Assembly: GCF_001553035.1 (NCBI RefSeq)
Contig: NZ_KQ959967.1
Location: 1 to 35,797 of the forward strand
Source of the DNA: Gemella haemolysans
GTDB taxonomy: Bacteria > Bacillota > Bacilli > Staphylococcales > Gemellaceae
Reading direction: 5' to 3'
Length of the DNA stretch: 35,797 bases
Shown here: positions 14,990 to 23,334 of the stretch, piece by piece
Position numbering within the stretch: the first letter of the stretch is position 1
Layout of the letters: every line of letters starts with the position of its first letter
Translations under genes and position numbers: made by a program
The notes under the pieces: model-generated
What the model saw: only the letters and a program-made list of their open reading frames with translations
The model's database searches: none
Told to the model about the DNA's origin: nothing

Positions 14990-16291
14990 ATGTTAGAACG
15001 TCTTTTTAAATTAAAAGAGAATAATACTAATACTAGAACCGAAGTAGTTTCTGGTTTGATTACATTTTTCTCTATGAGTTATATTTTAGTAGTAAATCCA
15101 GCTGTACTATCAGCAGCAGGTATCCCGTTAGATAGAGTATTTACAGCGACAATAATCGCGATTTTAGTTGGTACTTTAATTATGGCATTAGCAGCGAACT
15201 ATCCAATAGTAGTTGCACCTGGTATGGGTATAAACTCATATTTCGCAACATTGGCTGCAACATCAGGTTATAACTATAAAACTTTATTAGCAACGTGTTT
15301 TTTAGGAGCAGTTATTTTTGTAATTCTATCAGCAACAAAATTCCGTGAAAGTTTAATTGATTCAATTCCTAATAACTTGAGACACGGAATTTCAGCAGCA
15401 ATTGGGTTATTTATCGCATTCTTAGGGCTTAAAAACTCTGCGCTTATTGTTGCAAATCCACATACAATTCTTTCATTAGGGGATTTAAAAAATCCAGTAG
15501 CTTATATGACAATCTTAGGTATCTTTATTATCCTTGTTCTATTAGCTTTAGAAGTAAAAGGTGCTATTTTCATTGGAATGGCAGTAGTTGCTATTATTTC
15601 ATATTTCACAGGAATGTTGAAAGTAGAAAAAGTGTTTGGTATTCCTCACATGGATTTAAGTTTATTATACAATCCAGTTAGTGAAAGTATTAATGCCTTA
15701 CAATTAGGATTATATGGAATAGTATTCACATTCTTAATGGTAACATTATTTGATACAACAGGTACAATGGTTGCCGTAACTACGCAAGCAGGATTAGTAA
15801 AAAATGGTAAAATGGAAAGAGCAAAAGAAGCTTTATTCGCTGACTCATTTGCATCATTAGCAGGATCATTATTTGGAACTACACCAACGTCAGCTTATAT
15901 TGAATCTTCAGCAGGGGTTGCTAATGGGGGACGTACAGGACTTACAGCTTTAACAACAAGTTTCTTAGTTGTAATTTCAATTTTCTTATTCCCACTTGCA
16001 AGTAGCTTAGCTTCAGTTCCAGCGATTACTTCACCAGCATTAATTATCATTGGTTCATTCATGATGGAAAGTATTGCTAAGATTGACTGGTCTGATATTA
16101 CAGAAGCATTTCCAGCATTTGTAACAATTGTAGGTATTCCACTTACTGGTTCAATTAATGATGGTATCGCATTTGGATTTATCTTCTATGTAGTATTAAA
16201 ATTATCTAAAAAACAATGGAAAGATATTCATCCATTAATGTATCTATTCGCAATATTATTTGTAATTCAGTTACTTTGGCTACATGTGTAA
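14990..16291 (+). CDS. NCS2 family purine permease (PbuG/PbuO, AzgA-like)
   Basis: The 433-residue membrane protein opens with LFKLKENNTNTRTEVVSGL and ITFFSMSYILVVNPAVLSAAG, hallmark of the AzgA-like branch of the NCS2 family, which takes up hypoxanthine, guanine or adenine by proton symport. Later conserved pieces are APGMGINSYFATLAA, FDTTGTMVAVTTQAG and GTTPTSAYIESSAG, the region that lines the substrate path. About 12-14 membrane segments are visible. The ribosome binding site AAGGAG is 12 bases before the ATG, slightly far but the only candidate. The gene has its own promoter and is followed by a hairpin at 16321-16353. Which purine is preferred cannot be read from sequence. Confidence 0.93.
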   Translation: MLERLFKLKENNTNTRTEVVSGLITFFSMSYILVVNPAVLSAAGIPLDRVFTATIIAILVGTLIMALAANYPIVVAPGMGINSYFATLAATSGYNYKTLLATCFLGAVIFVILSATKFRESLIDSIPNNLRHGISAAIGLFIAFLGLKNSALIVANPHTILSLGDLKNPVAYMTILGIFIILVLLALEVKGAIFIGMAVVAIISYFTGMLKVEKVFGIPHMDLSLLYNPVSESINALQLGLYGIVFTFLMVTLFDTTGTMVAVTTQAGLVKNGKMERAKEALFADSFASLAGSLFGTTPTSAYIESSAGVANGGRTGLTALTTSFLVVISIFLFPLASSLASVPAITSPALIIIGSFMMESIAKIDWSDITEAFPAFVTIVGIPLTGSINDGIAFGFIFYVVLKLSKKQWKDIHPLMYLFAILFVIQLLWLHV

Positions 16292-16320
16292 TAGCGAACA
16301 ATAAATTTAATATAAATATA

Positions 16321-16353
16321 TACCCTTTTTACTTTTTTTCAGTAAAAAGGGTA
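16321..16353 (+). terminator. hairpin terminator after the NCS2 permease
   Basis: TACCCTTTTTACT (16321-16333) pairs perfectly with AGTAAAAAGGGTA (16341-16353) around a TTTTTTC loop. The T-tract after it is short (TTATTATTAT). Confidence 0.75.
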
Positions 16354-16494
16354 TTATTATAGATTATAGTCATAAATTTATAATAAAATGTGTTGATATG
16401 TAAAAAAGAGAAAAGTATCAATTTGTCTAGACTAAAGGTATACATAATATTAGGATTACACCAACTGTGATTTCGTTTTCTTTTATATCGTGAT

Positions 16495-16509
16495 TATTTT
16501 CTGATAATT
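16495..16509 (+). promoter_or_regulatory. candidate CodY box upstream of brnQ
   Basis: TATTTTCTGATAATT matches the CodY consensus AATTTTCWGAAAATT at 13 of 15 positions, 43 bases upstream of the -35 hexamer. Branched-chain amino-acid transporters are standard CodY targets, and isoleucine is a CodY effector, so the placement makes biological sense. Confidence 0.5.
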
Positions 16510-16552
16510 TCGAATAAAATAAAAAAATTCTTAATTATTTTTAAAAAAGTGT

Positions 16553-16581
16553 TTGCCTTTTTTAAAAAGGTATAGTATTAT
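16553..16581 (+). promoter_or_regulatory. promoter of brnQ
   Basis: TTGCCT (16553-16558), 17-base spacer, TATTAT (16576-16581). The -10 hexamer lies inside the 21-base palindrome at 16572-16592. Confidence 0.65.
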
Positions 16582-16592
16582 AATAATACTAT
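16572..16592. promoter_or_regulatory. 21-base perfect palindrome over the brnQ -10 region, candidate operator
   Basis: ATAGTATTAT and ATAATACTAT form two 10-base arms around a central A, with no mismatch. The palindrome covers the -10 hexamer and the predicted start site, the classical position for a repressor. It does not match Fur, PerR or CodY consensus sequences. AT-rich DNA makes short palindromes common, but a perfect 10-base arm is less so. Confidence 0.5.
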
Positions 16593-16619
16593 TATAAATT
16601 AAGAAAGGAAATATTATAT

Positions 16620-17951
16620 ATGAAAAAAGGTTTATTAACCGGATTGTTATTATTTGGTATCTTTTTTGGTGCTGGAAACTTAATCTTTCCACCAGCACTA
16701 GGAGTAAGTGCAGGAGGAAACTTTTGGCCAGCAATTTTAGGATTTGTTGTTTCAGGAGTAGGTATAGCGATTGTTACACTTATCGTAGGAGCACTTAATC
16801 CAAATGGTTATGGAGCAGAGATGGATGAAAAGATTTCACCATTATTCTCAACAGGGTACTTAGTTTTACTTTATTTATCAATTGGACCACTTTTTGCGAT
16901 TCCAAGAACTGCAGCAACTGCATTTGATATTGGAGTAGCTCCAGTTGTAGCTGGAAGTAGTTTACCATGGTTATTAATTTTTACAATTATCTATTTTGTA
17001 TGTGCGTTCTTATTAGCGGTAAACCCAACTAAGATTTTAAATAGTGTAGGTAAAATTTTAACACCTATTTTTGCTTTATTAATCGTAATTTTAGTAATCT
17101 TAGGAGTTTCTAAATTCAACTCAACAGGTGAAGCTGCTAAAACTTATGCAACTAGTGGTTTAGCATTCGGTACAGGATTTATCGAAGGATACAACACACT
17201 TGATGCACTTGCTTCGGTAGCATTCTGTATCATTGCGATGAGCGCTCTAAAACAATTAGGGTTTAAAGATAAAAAAGAATTTTTATCTAGTGTTTGGATT
17301 GCTGGTATTGCAACAGGTATTGGATTCAGTATCTTATACGTTGGATTAGGATTATTAGGTAACAAATTTGCAGTCCCTGCAGAAGTACTTGCTAACCCTA
17401 AAGTTAACAAGGGTGCATATGTACTATCTGAATCAGCGCGTCAATTATTTGGTAACTTCGGAAGTATGTTCTTAGGAATCATGGTAATTCTTACATGTTT
17501 CACTACAACAGTAGGATTAATCGTGGCAACTTCAGAATTCTTTAACAAAAAATTCCCACAACTTTCATACAAAACGTATGCTACATTATTCACAGTTGTA
17601 GGATTTGCTATCGCAAACGTTGGATTACAAAGTGTTATCCAATTCTCAGTACCAATGCTATTATTCTTATACCCAATCACAATTGCATTAGTATTAATCG
17701 TTATTGTTAACAAATACGTTGCGTTATCTAAATTAGGAATGCAATTAACAATGGCAGTAGTTACACTAATCTCTATTCTTTCTGTAGTAGGAAGCACATT
17801 TAAAGTAGCAGCTTTAAGTGGTCTAATCGCAAAACTTCCTCTAGCAGCTCAAAGTTTAGAATGGTTAGTACCAGCAGTAGTTTGCTTAGTAATTGCGGCT
17901 GTATTACCAAATAGACAAAAAGGTAAAGTTTACGACTTTAGTGAACTATAA
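16620..17951 (+). CDS. brnQ: branched-chain amino-acid transport system II carrier protein
   Basis: The 443-residue product is a LIVCS-family sodium- or proton-coupled importer of leucine, isoleucine and valine. It begins MKKGLLTGLLLFGIFFGAGN and continues LIFPPALGVSAGGNFWPAI, the family signature, with GPLFAIPRTAATAFDIG in the next conserved block, and shows about 12 membrane segments. The length is normal. AAAGGA lies about 10 bases before the ATG. It is monocistronic, with its own promoter, a CodY-like box, a perfect palindrome over the -10 region and a terminator at 17971-18006. It complements the amino-acid permease and ABC importer found elsewhere in the window. Confidence 0.95.
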   Translation: MKKGLLTGLLLFGIFFGAGNLIFPPALGVSAGGNFWPAILGFVVSGVGIAIVTLIVGALNPNGYGAEMDEKISPLFSTGYLVLLYLSIGPLFAIPRTAATAFDIGVAPVVAGSSLPWLLIFTIIYFVCAFLLAVNPTKILNSVGKILTPIFALLIVILVILGVSKFNSTGEAAKTYATSGLAFGTGFIEGYNTLDALASVAFCIIAMSALKQLGFKDKKEFLSSVWIAGIATGIGFSILYVGLGLLGNKFAVPAEVLANPKVNKGAYVLSESARQLFGNFGSMFLGIMVILTCFTTTVGLIVATSEFFNKKFPQLSYKTYATLFTVVGFAIANVGLQSVIQFSVPMLLFLYPITIALVLIVIVNKYVALSKLGMQLTMAVVTLISILSVVGSTFKVAALSGLIAKLPLAAQSLEWLVPAVVCLVIAAVLPNRQKGKVYDFSEL

Positions 17952-17970
17952 TTAGAAAAAATAAATTTAA

Positions 17971-18006
17971 AAGCATTAGCTCGAAATAAAGAGCCAATGC
18001 TTTTTT
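17971..18006. terminator. terminator between convergent brnQ and the methyltransferase gene
   Basis: AAGCATTAGCTC pairs with GAGCCAATGCTT with one mismatch, followed by six T. A-rich sequence precedes the stem, so the hairpin can serve the convergent minus-strand gene as well. Confidence 0.8.
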
Positions 18007-18007
18007 C

Positions 18008-19171
18008 TTATATAAGTTTGTTTACTTCATCTAATAAGAACATCTTCACATTTAAAGATGAAGTGAATTTTTTAATATTAGATAATTTCTCTTTGTCTAC
18101 ATTATTTGTAGTTTTATATGCGCGGATAAGTTGATTTTTAGGTGTGTTCTCTGCGGAGATAAACTCAACAATGTCAGATTTATATCCGAATGCTTCTAGG
18201 ACTTCACTACGAACAGAATCCGTAAGAAGAGTAGAGAATTTTTCTTTCACAATCCCATGTTTTAACATGAATGGAAGGAAATCGGCATTTAATTGACTAT
18301 TAACTTCCTTTTGACAACAAGGAACTGCGAAGAATACTTTTGCTTTCCAACCAAGAGCTTTTAGAATAGCTATGTCAGTTGCAGTGTTACATGCATGAAG
18401 ACTTATAACCATATCTATCTTCTCTTTATTTTCATAGTCGATAACGTCACCATAAATAAAGCTAAGATTGGAGAAATTAAGTTTTTTAGCTATATTATTA
18501 CAATGTTCAATAACTTCTTTTTTCAGATCTATTCCAATAATCTTCACATTCATGTTAAGAACTTCAGTTAAATAATAATAGGTAGAAAATGTTAGGTAAC
18601 TCTTACCACTACCAAAGTCTAGAATTGTAATCTGTTTATTAGAATCTAATTGACTAGTAGCTTGTTTAATAAATTCAAGATATTTATTTATCTGTTTAAA
18701 TTTATTGTATTTACTTTTAATAACTTTACCATCCTTATTTTGAATTCCAAGCTCAATTAAAAATGGATATTTCTGTTTTTCATCTAAGAAGTAATCTTTT
18801 TTCTTATTATGTTCAAATGAAATAGTTTTAGTAGATATTTTCTTTCTACTTACACTAATTTTGAATTTTTTTGAAATTTTAATATTAATATTTTCATCTA
18901 TGGTAACAACATTAATATCTTTTGCTAATTCGAAAAGTTCTTTAATCGTATTTTCAATATGCGAAGAATCAGTAGTAACTATATTAGTATGTTTTATTAT
19001 TCTTTTGTATCTGTATTCTAGCTGTAGATTAATACTTTCTTTGATACTAACTAATTTACCAATAACTTTATCAAGTTCTAATTCTTTATTGCGAATATTA
19101 GAGAAAGTTATTTTATTAATGTTGTTATTAGCTATATGAGTCAAAATTTCTGAAATAATTTCGTGTTCCAT
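18008..19171 (-). CDS. class I SAM-dependent methyltransferase, Methyltransf_32 (PF13679) type
   Basis: The 387 residues comprise a lysine-rich N-terminal half of unknown role and a Rossmann methyltransferase domain. SAM motif I reads ILDFGSGKSYLTF, motif II VKIIGIDLKKEV, the next acidic loop FIYGDVIDY, and the catalytic-side signature is SLHACNTATDIAI with AVPCCQKEVNSQL. The HAC and PCCQ pair is typical of the PF13679 group, which also includes METTL25 and GSTCD-like eukaryotic proteins. The substrate is unknown; RNA or protein modification are both possible. The start has AAAGGAGC 6 bases upstream, with a promoter at 19213-19241. It is monocistronic and convergent with brnQ. Confidence 0.85.
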   Translation of the reverse strand: MEHEIISEILTHIANNNINKITFSNIRNKELELDKVIGKLVSIKESINLQLEYRYKRIIKHTNIVTTDSSHIENTIKELFELAKDINVVTIDENINIKISKKFKISVSRKKISTKTISFEHNKKKDYFLDEKQKYPFLIELGIQNKDGKVIKSKYNKFKQINKYLEFIKQATSQLDSNKQITILDFGSGKSYLTFSTYYYLTEVLNMNVKIIGIDLKKEVIEHCNNIAKKLNFSNLSFIYGDVIDYENKEKIDMVISLHACNTATDIAILKALGWKAKVFFAVPCCQKEVNSQLNADFLPFMLKHGIVKEKFSTLLTDSVRSEVLEAFGYKSDIVEFISAENTPKNQLIRAYKTTNNVDKEKLSNIKKFTSSLNVKMFLLDEVNKLI

Positions 19172-19212
19172 TGTAGCTCCTTTTAATTTCTTTTTATAAT
19201 GATTTCTTATAT

Positions 19213-19241
19213 ATATTACACTAGATTTTATTAATTATCAA
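19213..19241 (-). promoter_or_regulatory. promoter of the methyltransferase gene
   Basis: On the minus strand TTGATA (19241-19236), 17-base spacer, TAATAT (19218-19213), about 42 bases before the start codon. Confidence 0.7.
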
Positions 19242-19287
19242 CATAATAGAATAGATTGTCGTTACTCTAGAGCGAATGATTAAAAAT

Positions 19288-19451
19288 TTGGGATAAACCA
19301 AAATTCCTAATTAAATGTGAACTCATAGATGCAGTATTTTTTGATACCTAAATAGGCTTTATAAAAGCATTTTAGATAACTAGTAAACTTCGCTTGGATA
19401 ATTTTTCAAAAATGTTTTTTTTTCGAAATCATTATTTTTGTGTCATTCCTA
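19288..19451 (-). repeat. dispersed hairpin repeat, copy D (full length, diverged)
   Basis: Read on the minus strand, this segment aligns end to end with copy C. Shared blocks include ATGATTTCG, TTATCTAAAATGCTTTTATA against ATATCTAAAAAGCTTTTCTA, and CTGCATCTATGAGTT against CTGCGTCTATGAGTT. The hairpin arms are eroded compared with copy C. It lies in the gap between the divergent methyltransferase and murE genes, together with their two promoters, so this copy is not at a gene 3' end. Confidence 0.8.
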
Positions 19452-19474
19452 GATAAAATAATTACTATTGTTGG

Positions 19475-19503
19475 TTGAGTAATAGTATCATGCGTGGTAT
19501 AAT
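19475..19503 (+). promoter_or_regulatory. promoter of murE-prfC
   Basis: TTGAGT (19475-19480), 17-base spacer, perfect TATAAT (19498-19503) preceded by TGG, giving an extended -10 element. Confidence 0.8.
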
Positions 19504-19537
19504 TTAGTAGTTAGAAAATAAGAAAAAGGTAGATAGT

Positions 19538-21034
19538 ATGAATATATTAGATATTATTGATAATATAAAAATAAAAACTATTTATGGAAATTTACCAGAA
19601 AGAGTAAACAATATATCTCAAGATTCTAGAAAAATAGGAAAAGGGGATGTCTTTATCGCTATAAAAGGATATACGGTAGATGGTCATAATTATATAGAAA
19701 AGGTAATTGAACAAGGGGCAGCATTAGTAATAGCGAGTCGTTATGAAGATTATAGCGTTGAAAACTGTGCTGTGATTGTTGTAAAAGAACATGAAATAGA
19801 AAAAATTGCCAGTATGATTGCAAAGAAAATTAATGAAGGTTCTGATGTACATACTGTTGCTGTAACTGGAACAAACGGTAAGACGAGTATATCAACATTA
19901 GTTCATAATATGCTACGTAACTTAGGAGAAAGTAGTGCCTATATAGGAACGAATGGTTTTGGTAAAAATGATGATAAACTAATTTATTTCGGTAATACAA
20001 CTCCTGATGTAGTAACATTACATAATCAAATAGGGGAACTACGTAAAGAAAAAATTAATAATCTTGCTTTTGAAGCATCATCGCATGCAATGGCGTTAGG
20101 CCGTATTTACAATGTAGATATTGATGTTGCGATATTTACAAACTTAACACATGAACACCTAGATTTTCATGGAGACATGCAGACATATGCTTATGATAAG
20201 AGTTTATTATTTTCAACATTAGGTAACAATCTATCGGAAGCAAAATATGGTGTCTTGAATAAAGATGATAATTACTATAAGATCATTTCAAAATGCTTAT
20301 ATCAACAAGAAATAAATTACTCTATCAAAGACAATACAGCAGATTTTTATGCTTATAATATAAAGCAATATAAAGAGGATAAAGCTTATAAAACAAGTTT
20401 CACACTAAAATCTCCAGAAGGTACTTTTGAATGTATAACTAATTATATTGGAGACTTTATGGTAAGTAATGTCCTTGCTGCTCTTATTGCTGTATGGCTA
20501 AAAGGTTATAGTGTAGAACAGCTAGTTGGTATTTTACCTAAGCTTGGGGCATTATACGGTAGAATGGAAATCTTAGGTGATGAGCTACCGATTGATATTA
20601 TAAGTGACTTTGCACATACTCCAGATGGCTATGAAAAATTATTAGAAGCAACTCGTGAAATAAGAAAAGGTAAACGTACACTTCTTGTTACTGGAATGGG
20701 TGGTGGACGTGATATTTCTAAAGGGCCATTAATTGGAAAAATTATCTCAGAAGCAGATTATGTTGTTATTACAACTGATAGCCCTCGTGATGAAGACGTA
20801 GAAGTTCTAATGGGATCTATCGAAAAAGGTATGACTCATAAAAATTATGAAAAAGTATGGTTTAGAACTGATGCTGTTAAACGAATAATTGAACTATCTG
20901 AACCTGGAGATGTAGTAATCTTAGCTTCAAAAGGACGTGAAGATTATGAAATTCTTCAAGGTGGTAAAAAAGTTTGGCACTCAGATCCAATTGTTGCTGT
21001 AGAAGAAGCGAAAAAGAAATTTAATATAAAATAG
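19538..21034 (+). CDS. murE: UDP-N-acetylmuramoyl tripeptide synthetase MurE
   Basis: The 498-residue Mur ligase adds the third residue of the peptidoglycan stem peptide in the cytoplasm using ATP. It shows the uridine-binding domain (NISQDSRKIGKGDVFIAIKG), ATP loop TGTNGKTS (110-117), central FEASSHAMALGR and TNLTHEHLDFHGD, and the C-terminal domain. The end resembles the staphylococcal lysine-adding enzyme: KGMTHKNY and LASKGREDYEI (about 462-472), where DAP-type enzymes usually have GKGHE. The residue-specificity motif, however, is DSPR (414-417), closer to the DNPR of DAP-type enzymes than to the staphylococcal DNPA. L-lysine is my preferred substrate, but this is not settled. prfC begins 21 bases after its stop. 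Confidence 0.93.
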   Translation: MNILDIIDNIKIKTIYGNLPERVNNISQDSRKIGKGDVFIAIKGYTVDGHNYIEKVIEQGAALVIASRYEDYSVENCAVIVVKEHEIEKIASMIAKKINEGSDVHTVAVTGTNGKTSISTLVHNMLRNLGESSAYIGTNGFGKNDDKLIYFGNTTPDVVTLHNQIGELRKEKINNLAFEASSHAMALGRIYNVDIDVAIFTNLTHEHLDFHGDMQTYAYDKSLLFSTLGNNLSEAKYGVLNKDDNYYKIISKCLYQQEINYSIKDNTADFYAYNIKQYKEDKAYKTSFTLKSPEGTFECITNYIGDFMVSNVLAALIAVWLKGYSVEQLVGILPKLGALYGRMEILGDELPIDIISDFAHTPDGYEKLLEATREIRKGKRTLLVTGMGGGRDISKGPLIGKIISEADYVVITTDSPRDEDVEVLMGSIEKGMTHKNYEKVWFRTDAVKRIIELSEPGDVVILASKGREDYEILQGGKKVWHSDPIVAVEEAKKKFNIK

Positions 21035-21055
21035 AAAAATTGAAAGGAAAATAAC

Positions 21056-22621
21056 GTGGTAGAAAAAATTAGAGAACAAGTAGAAAAAAGAAGAACATTT
21101 GCCATTATCTCTCACCCCGATGCTGGTAAAACTACATTAACGGAGAAATTACTATTATTTGGTGGAGCTATTCGTGAAGCAGGAACAGTAAAAGGTAAAA
21201 AAACAGGAAAGTATGCAAAAAGTGACTGGATGGATATTGAGAAACAACGTGGTATCTCGGTAACTTCATCAGTAATGCAACTAGACTATGATAATAAAAT
21301 TATCAACATCCTAGATACACCAGGACACGAAGACTTTTCAGAAGATACATATCGTACTCTTATGGCAGTAGATAGTGCCGTAATGGTTATTGATGGAGCG
21401 AAAGGGATTGAGGCGCAGACATTAAAACTATTTAAAGTATGTCGTATGCGTGGTATTCCAATCTTCACATTCATTAACAAAGTTGACCGTGAGATTAAAG
21501 ATCCATTAGAATTATTAGCTGAAATTGAAGAAAAATTAGAAATAGAAACATATCCGATGAACCTACCGGTAGGTATGGGGCAAAACTTCTTCGGTATAAT
21601 GGATAGAAAAAATCATTTTATAGAACCATTTAAAGAAGATAGTGATTTTGTAGAATTAGACGAAGAATATAATATCATAGATGATAATCCACTCGCTCAA
21701 GATACTATGTATCAAAAATGTGTAGAAGATATGATTCTTATTACTGAAGCAGGTGTTGACTACGACTATGATAAACAATTAAAAGGTGAACAAACTCCAG
21801 TATTCTTTGGATCAGCATTATCATCATTTGGAGTAGAAAGTTTCTTAAACTACTACGTAGATAATGCACCAACACCAAAGGGGCGTCGTGGAGTAAATGA
21901 AGAAGATATTCAACCGACAGGTGAAGACTTCTCAGGATTTATCTTCAAAATCCAAGCCAATATGGACCCTAAACACCGTGATAGAATTGCATTCTTACGT
22001 GTGTGTTCAGGTGAGTTCAACCGTGGTATGGATGTAAACTTAACAAGAACAGGTAAAAAATTAAAGATTTCACGTTCTACTAACTTTATGGCTGATGATA
22101 AGGCTACAGTAGATGTGGCTTACGCAGGGGATATTATCGGTCTTTACGATAGCGGAAATTATCAAATCGGTGATACGCTTTATCAAAATAAAAAAGTTGA
22201 ATTTGAAGCACTTCCTTCATTCACGCCAGAAATATTCGTAAAAGTTTCTGCGAAAAACGTATTGAAACAAAAACACTTCCATAAAGGTGTTGAGCAACTG
22301 GTACAAGAAGGAGCAATTCAGTATTATAAAACATTACATACGAACCAAATTATCTTAGGAGCAGTAGGTCAGCTGCAATTTGAAGTATTTGAACACCGTA
22401 TGAAAAATGAATACAATACTGAAGTGGTAATGGAACGTATTGGACAAAAAACTACTCGTTGGATTGAAAATGAAGAATCAATTAATGAGAACATGTCAAG
22501 TTCAAGAAGTATCTTAGTAAAAGACTTATATGATAATTACGTATTCTTATTCGAAAATGACTTTGCGATGAATTGGTTTAGCGATAAATATCCAGATGTA
22601 AAACTGTTTAGTAAACTGTAG
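21056..22621 (+). CDS. prfC: peptide chain release factor 3
   Basis: The 521-residue translational GTPase recycles RF1 and RF2 from the ribosome. G1 is [13 protein letters not shown], the switch I region [19 protein letters not shown] is RF3-specific, G3 is [17 protein letters not shown] and G4 is FINKVDRE. Domain 2 and the RF3 C-terminal domain ([20 protein letters not shown]) follow, and the length is normal. The start is GTG at 21056 with AAAGGA 7 bases upstream. It is probably co-transcribed with murE from the promoter at 19475-19503, and a terminator follows its stop. Confidence 0.95.
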   Translation: MVEKIREQVEKRRTFAIISHPDAGKTTLTEKLLLFGGAIREAGTVKGKKTGKYAKSDWMDIEKQRGISVTSSVMQLDYDNKIINILDTPGHEDFSEDTYRTLMAVDSAVMVIDGAKGIEAQTLKLFKVCRMRGIPIFTFINKVDREIKDPLELLAEIEEKLEIETYPMNLPVGMGQNFFGIMDRKNHFIEPFKEDSDFVELDEEYNIIDDNPLAQDTMYQKCVEDMILITEAGVDYDYDKQLKGEQTPVFFGSALSSFGVESFLNYYVDNAPTPKGRRGVNEEDIQPTGEDFSGFIFKIQANMDPKHRDRIAFLRVCSGEFNRGMDVNLTRTGKKLKISRSTNFMADDKATVDVAYAGDIIGLYDSGNYQIGDTLYQNKKVEFEALPSFTPEIFVKVSAKNVLKQKHFHKGVEQLVQEGAIQYYKTLHTNQIILGAVGQLQFEVFEHRMKNEYNTEVVMERIGQKTTRWIENEESINENMSSSRSILVKDLYDNYVFLFENDFAMNWFSDKYPDVKLFSKL

Positions 22622-22630
22622 ATAAAAATA

Positions 22631-22676
22631 AAAGACTCGAAATTATATTTGTAGAATTAGTTTTTGAGTCTTTTTT
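22631..22676 (+). terminator. Rho-independent terminator after prfC
   Basis: AAAGACTC (22631-22638) pairs with GAGTCTTT (22666-22673), with additional weak A-T pairing inside the loop, followed by a run of T. Confidence 0.8.
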
Positions 22677-22776
22677 AGTTATAATTATAAGTATTTTAAA
22701 AAGTAAAGTTTAGTTCATAAAAAATACAAGTACTTTATTTATAAGGTTCTTCCGTGATATTAAAAAATTAATATAG

Positions 22777-22782
22777 TATAAT
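22777..22782 (+). promoter_or_regulatory. probable -10 element of the Panacea-toxin operon
   Basis: A perfect TATAAT lies 37 bases before the antitoxin start. The hexamer 17 bases upstream is GTGATA (22754-22759), a weak -35. Confidence 0.5.
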
Positions 22783-22818
22783 TAAGATGTAAATGATTAT
22801 ATGTGGAGGATAGGGAAA

Positions 22819-23334
22819 ATGGATAGACTAAAACAATTAACACAATATATGATTTATTCTTATGAGAATTTTTCCAATTCTCAATTAGATAATCAAGAAC
22901 TAAAATTACAAAAATTAATGTATTTTGCTCAAAGAGAAAGTTATGCTTTGACGGGAGAACCTTTATTTGATAATGAATTTGAAGGTTGGATTCATGGATC
23001 AGTTCTGCCAGAACTAAGATATTATTTCGATGAGCATTATAAATCAACACAAAATAGTGATTTAATTTTATGTGATCGTGATAAATATATAATTAATAGC
23101 ACGATAGCTAAATATGGACAGTATGATGCGTGGTATTTAAGAAATTTATCACATGATGAGATTTCATGGAAAAATAGTAGAATAGGCTTGGATGATAGCG
23201 AACCAGGACAAAGAATCATCTCGAAAGATGATATTCGTTTAGATGCAGAAAAAGTTAGAATATATGATTACCAATATGATTCATATCTTGATGAATTCGA
23301 AGAATTTGATGAAGAGGTTATGACCCATGAGTAA
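22819..23334 (+). CDS. Panacea-domain (SocA-like, DUF4065) antitoxin candidate
   Basis: The 171-residue protein matches the Panacea/SocA-like fold: LKLQKLMYFAQRESYALTGE (29-48) followed by PLFDNEFEGWIHGSVLPELR (49-68), the family's diagnostic pair, and later LRNLSHDEISWKNSR (108-121) and ISKDDIR (134-140). Panacea domains are known as promiscuous neutralising domains in two-gene toxin-antitoxin systems, with the toxin encoded next door. The ATG at 22819 is favoured because GGAGG (22805-22809) lies 9 bases upstream; the in-frame ATG at 22801 overlaps the site. The acidic C-terminal tail (LDEFEEFDEEVMTHE) could contact a basic partner. The end overlaps the next gene by 8 bases, which suggests coupled translation and matched stoichiometry. 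Antitoxin action is inferred. Confidence 0.85.
   Translation: MDRLKQLTQYMIYSYENFSNSQLDNQELKLQKLMYFAQRESYALTGEPLFDNEFEGWIHGSVLPELRYYFDEHYKSTQNSDLILCDRDKYIINSTIAKYGQYDAWYLRNLSHDEISWKNSRIGLDDSEPGQRIISKDDIRLDAEKVRIYDYQYDSYLDEFEEFDEEVMTHE

Noticed and set aside
16572-16592. Fur or PerR box over the brnQ promoter
   Set aside because: The arms do not follow GATAATGATAATC or TTATAATNATTATAA patterns, so the palindrome is reported without naming a regulator.
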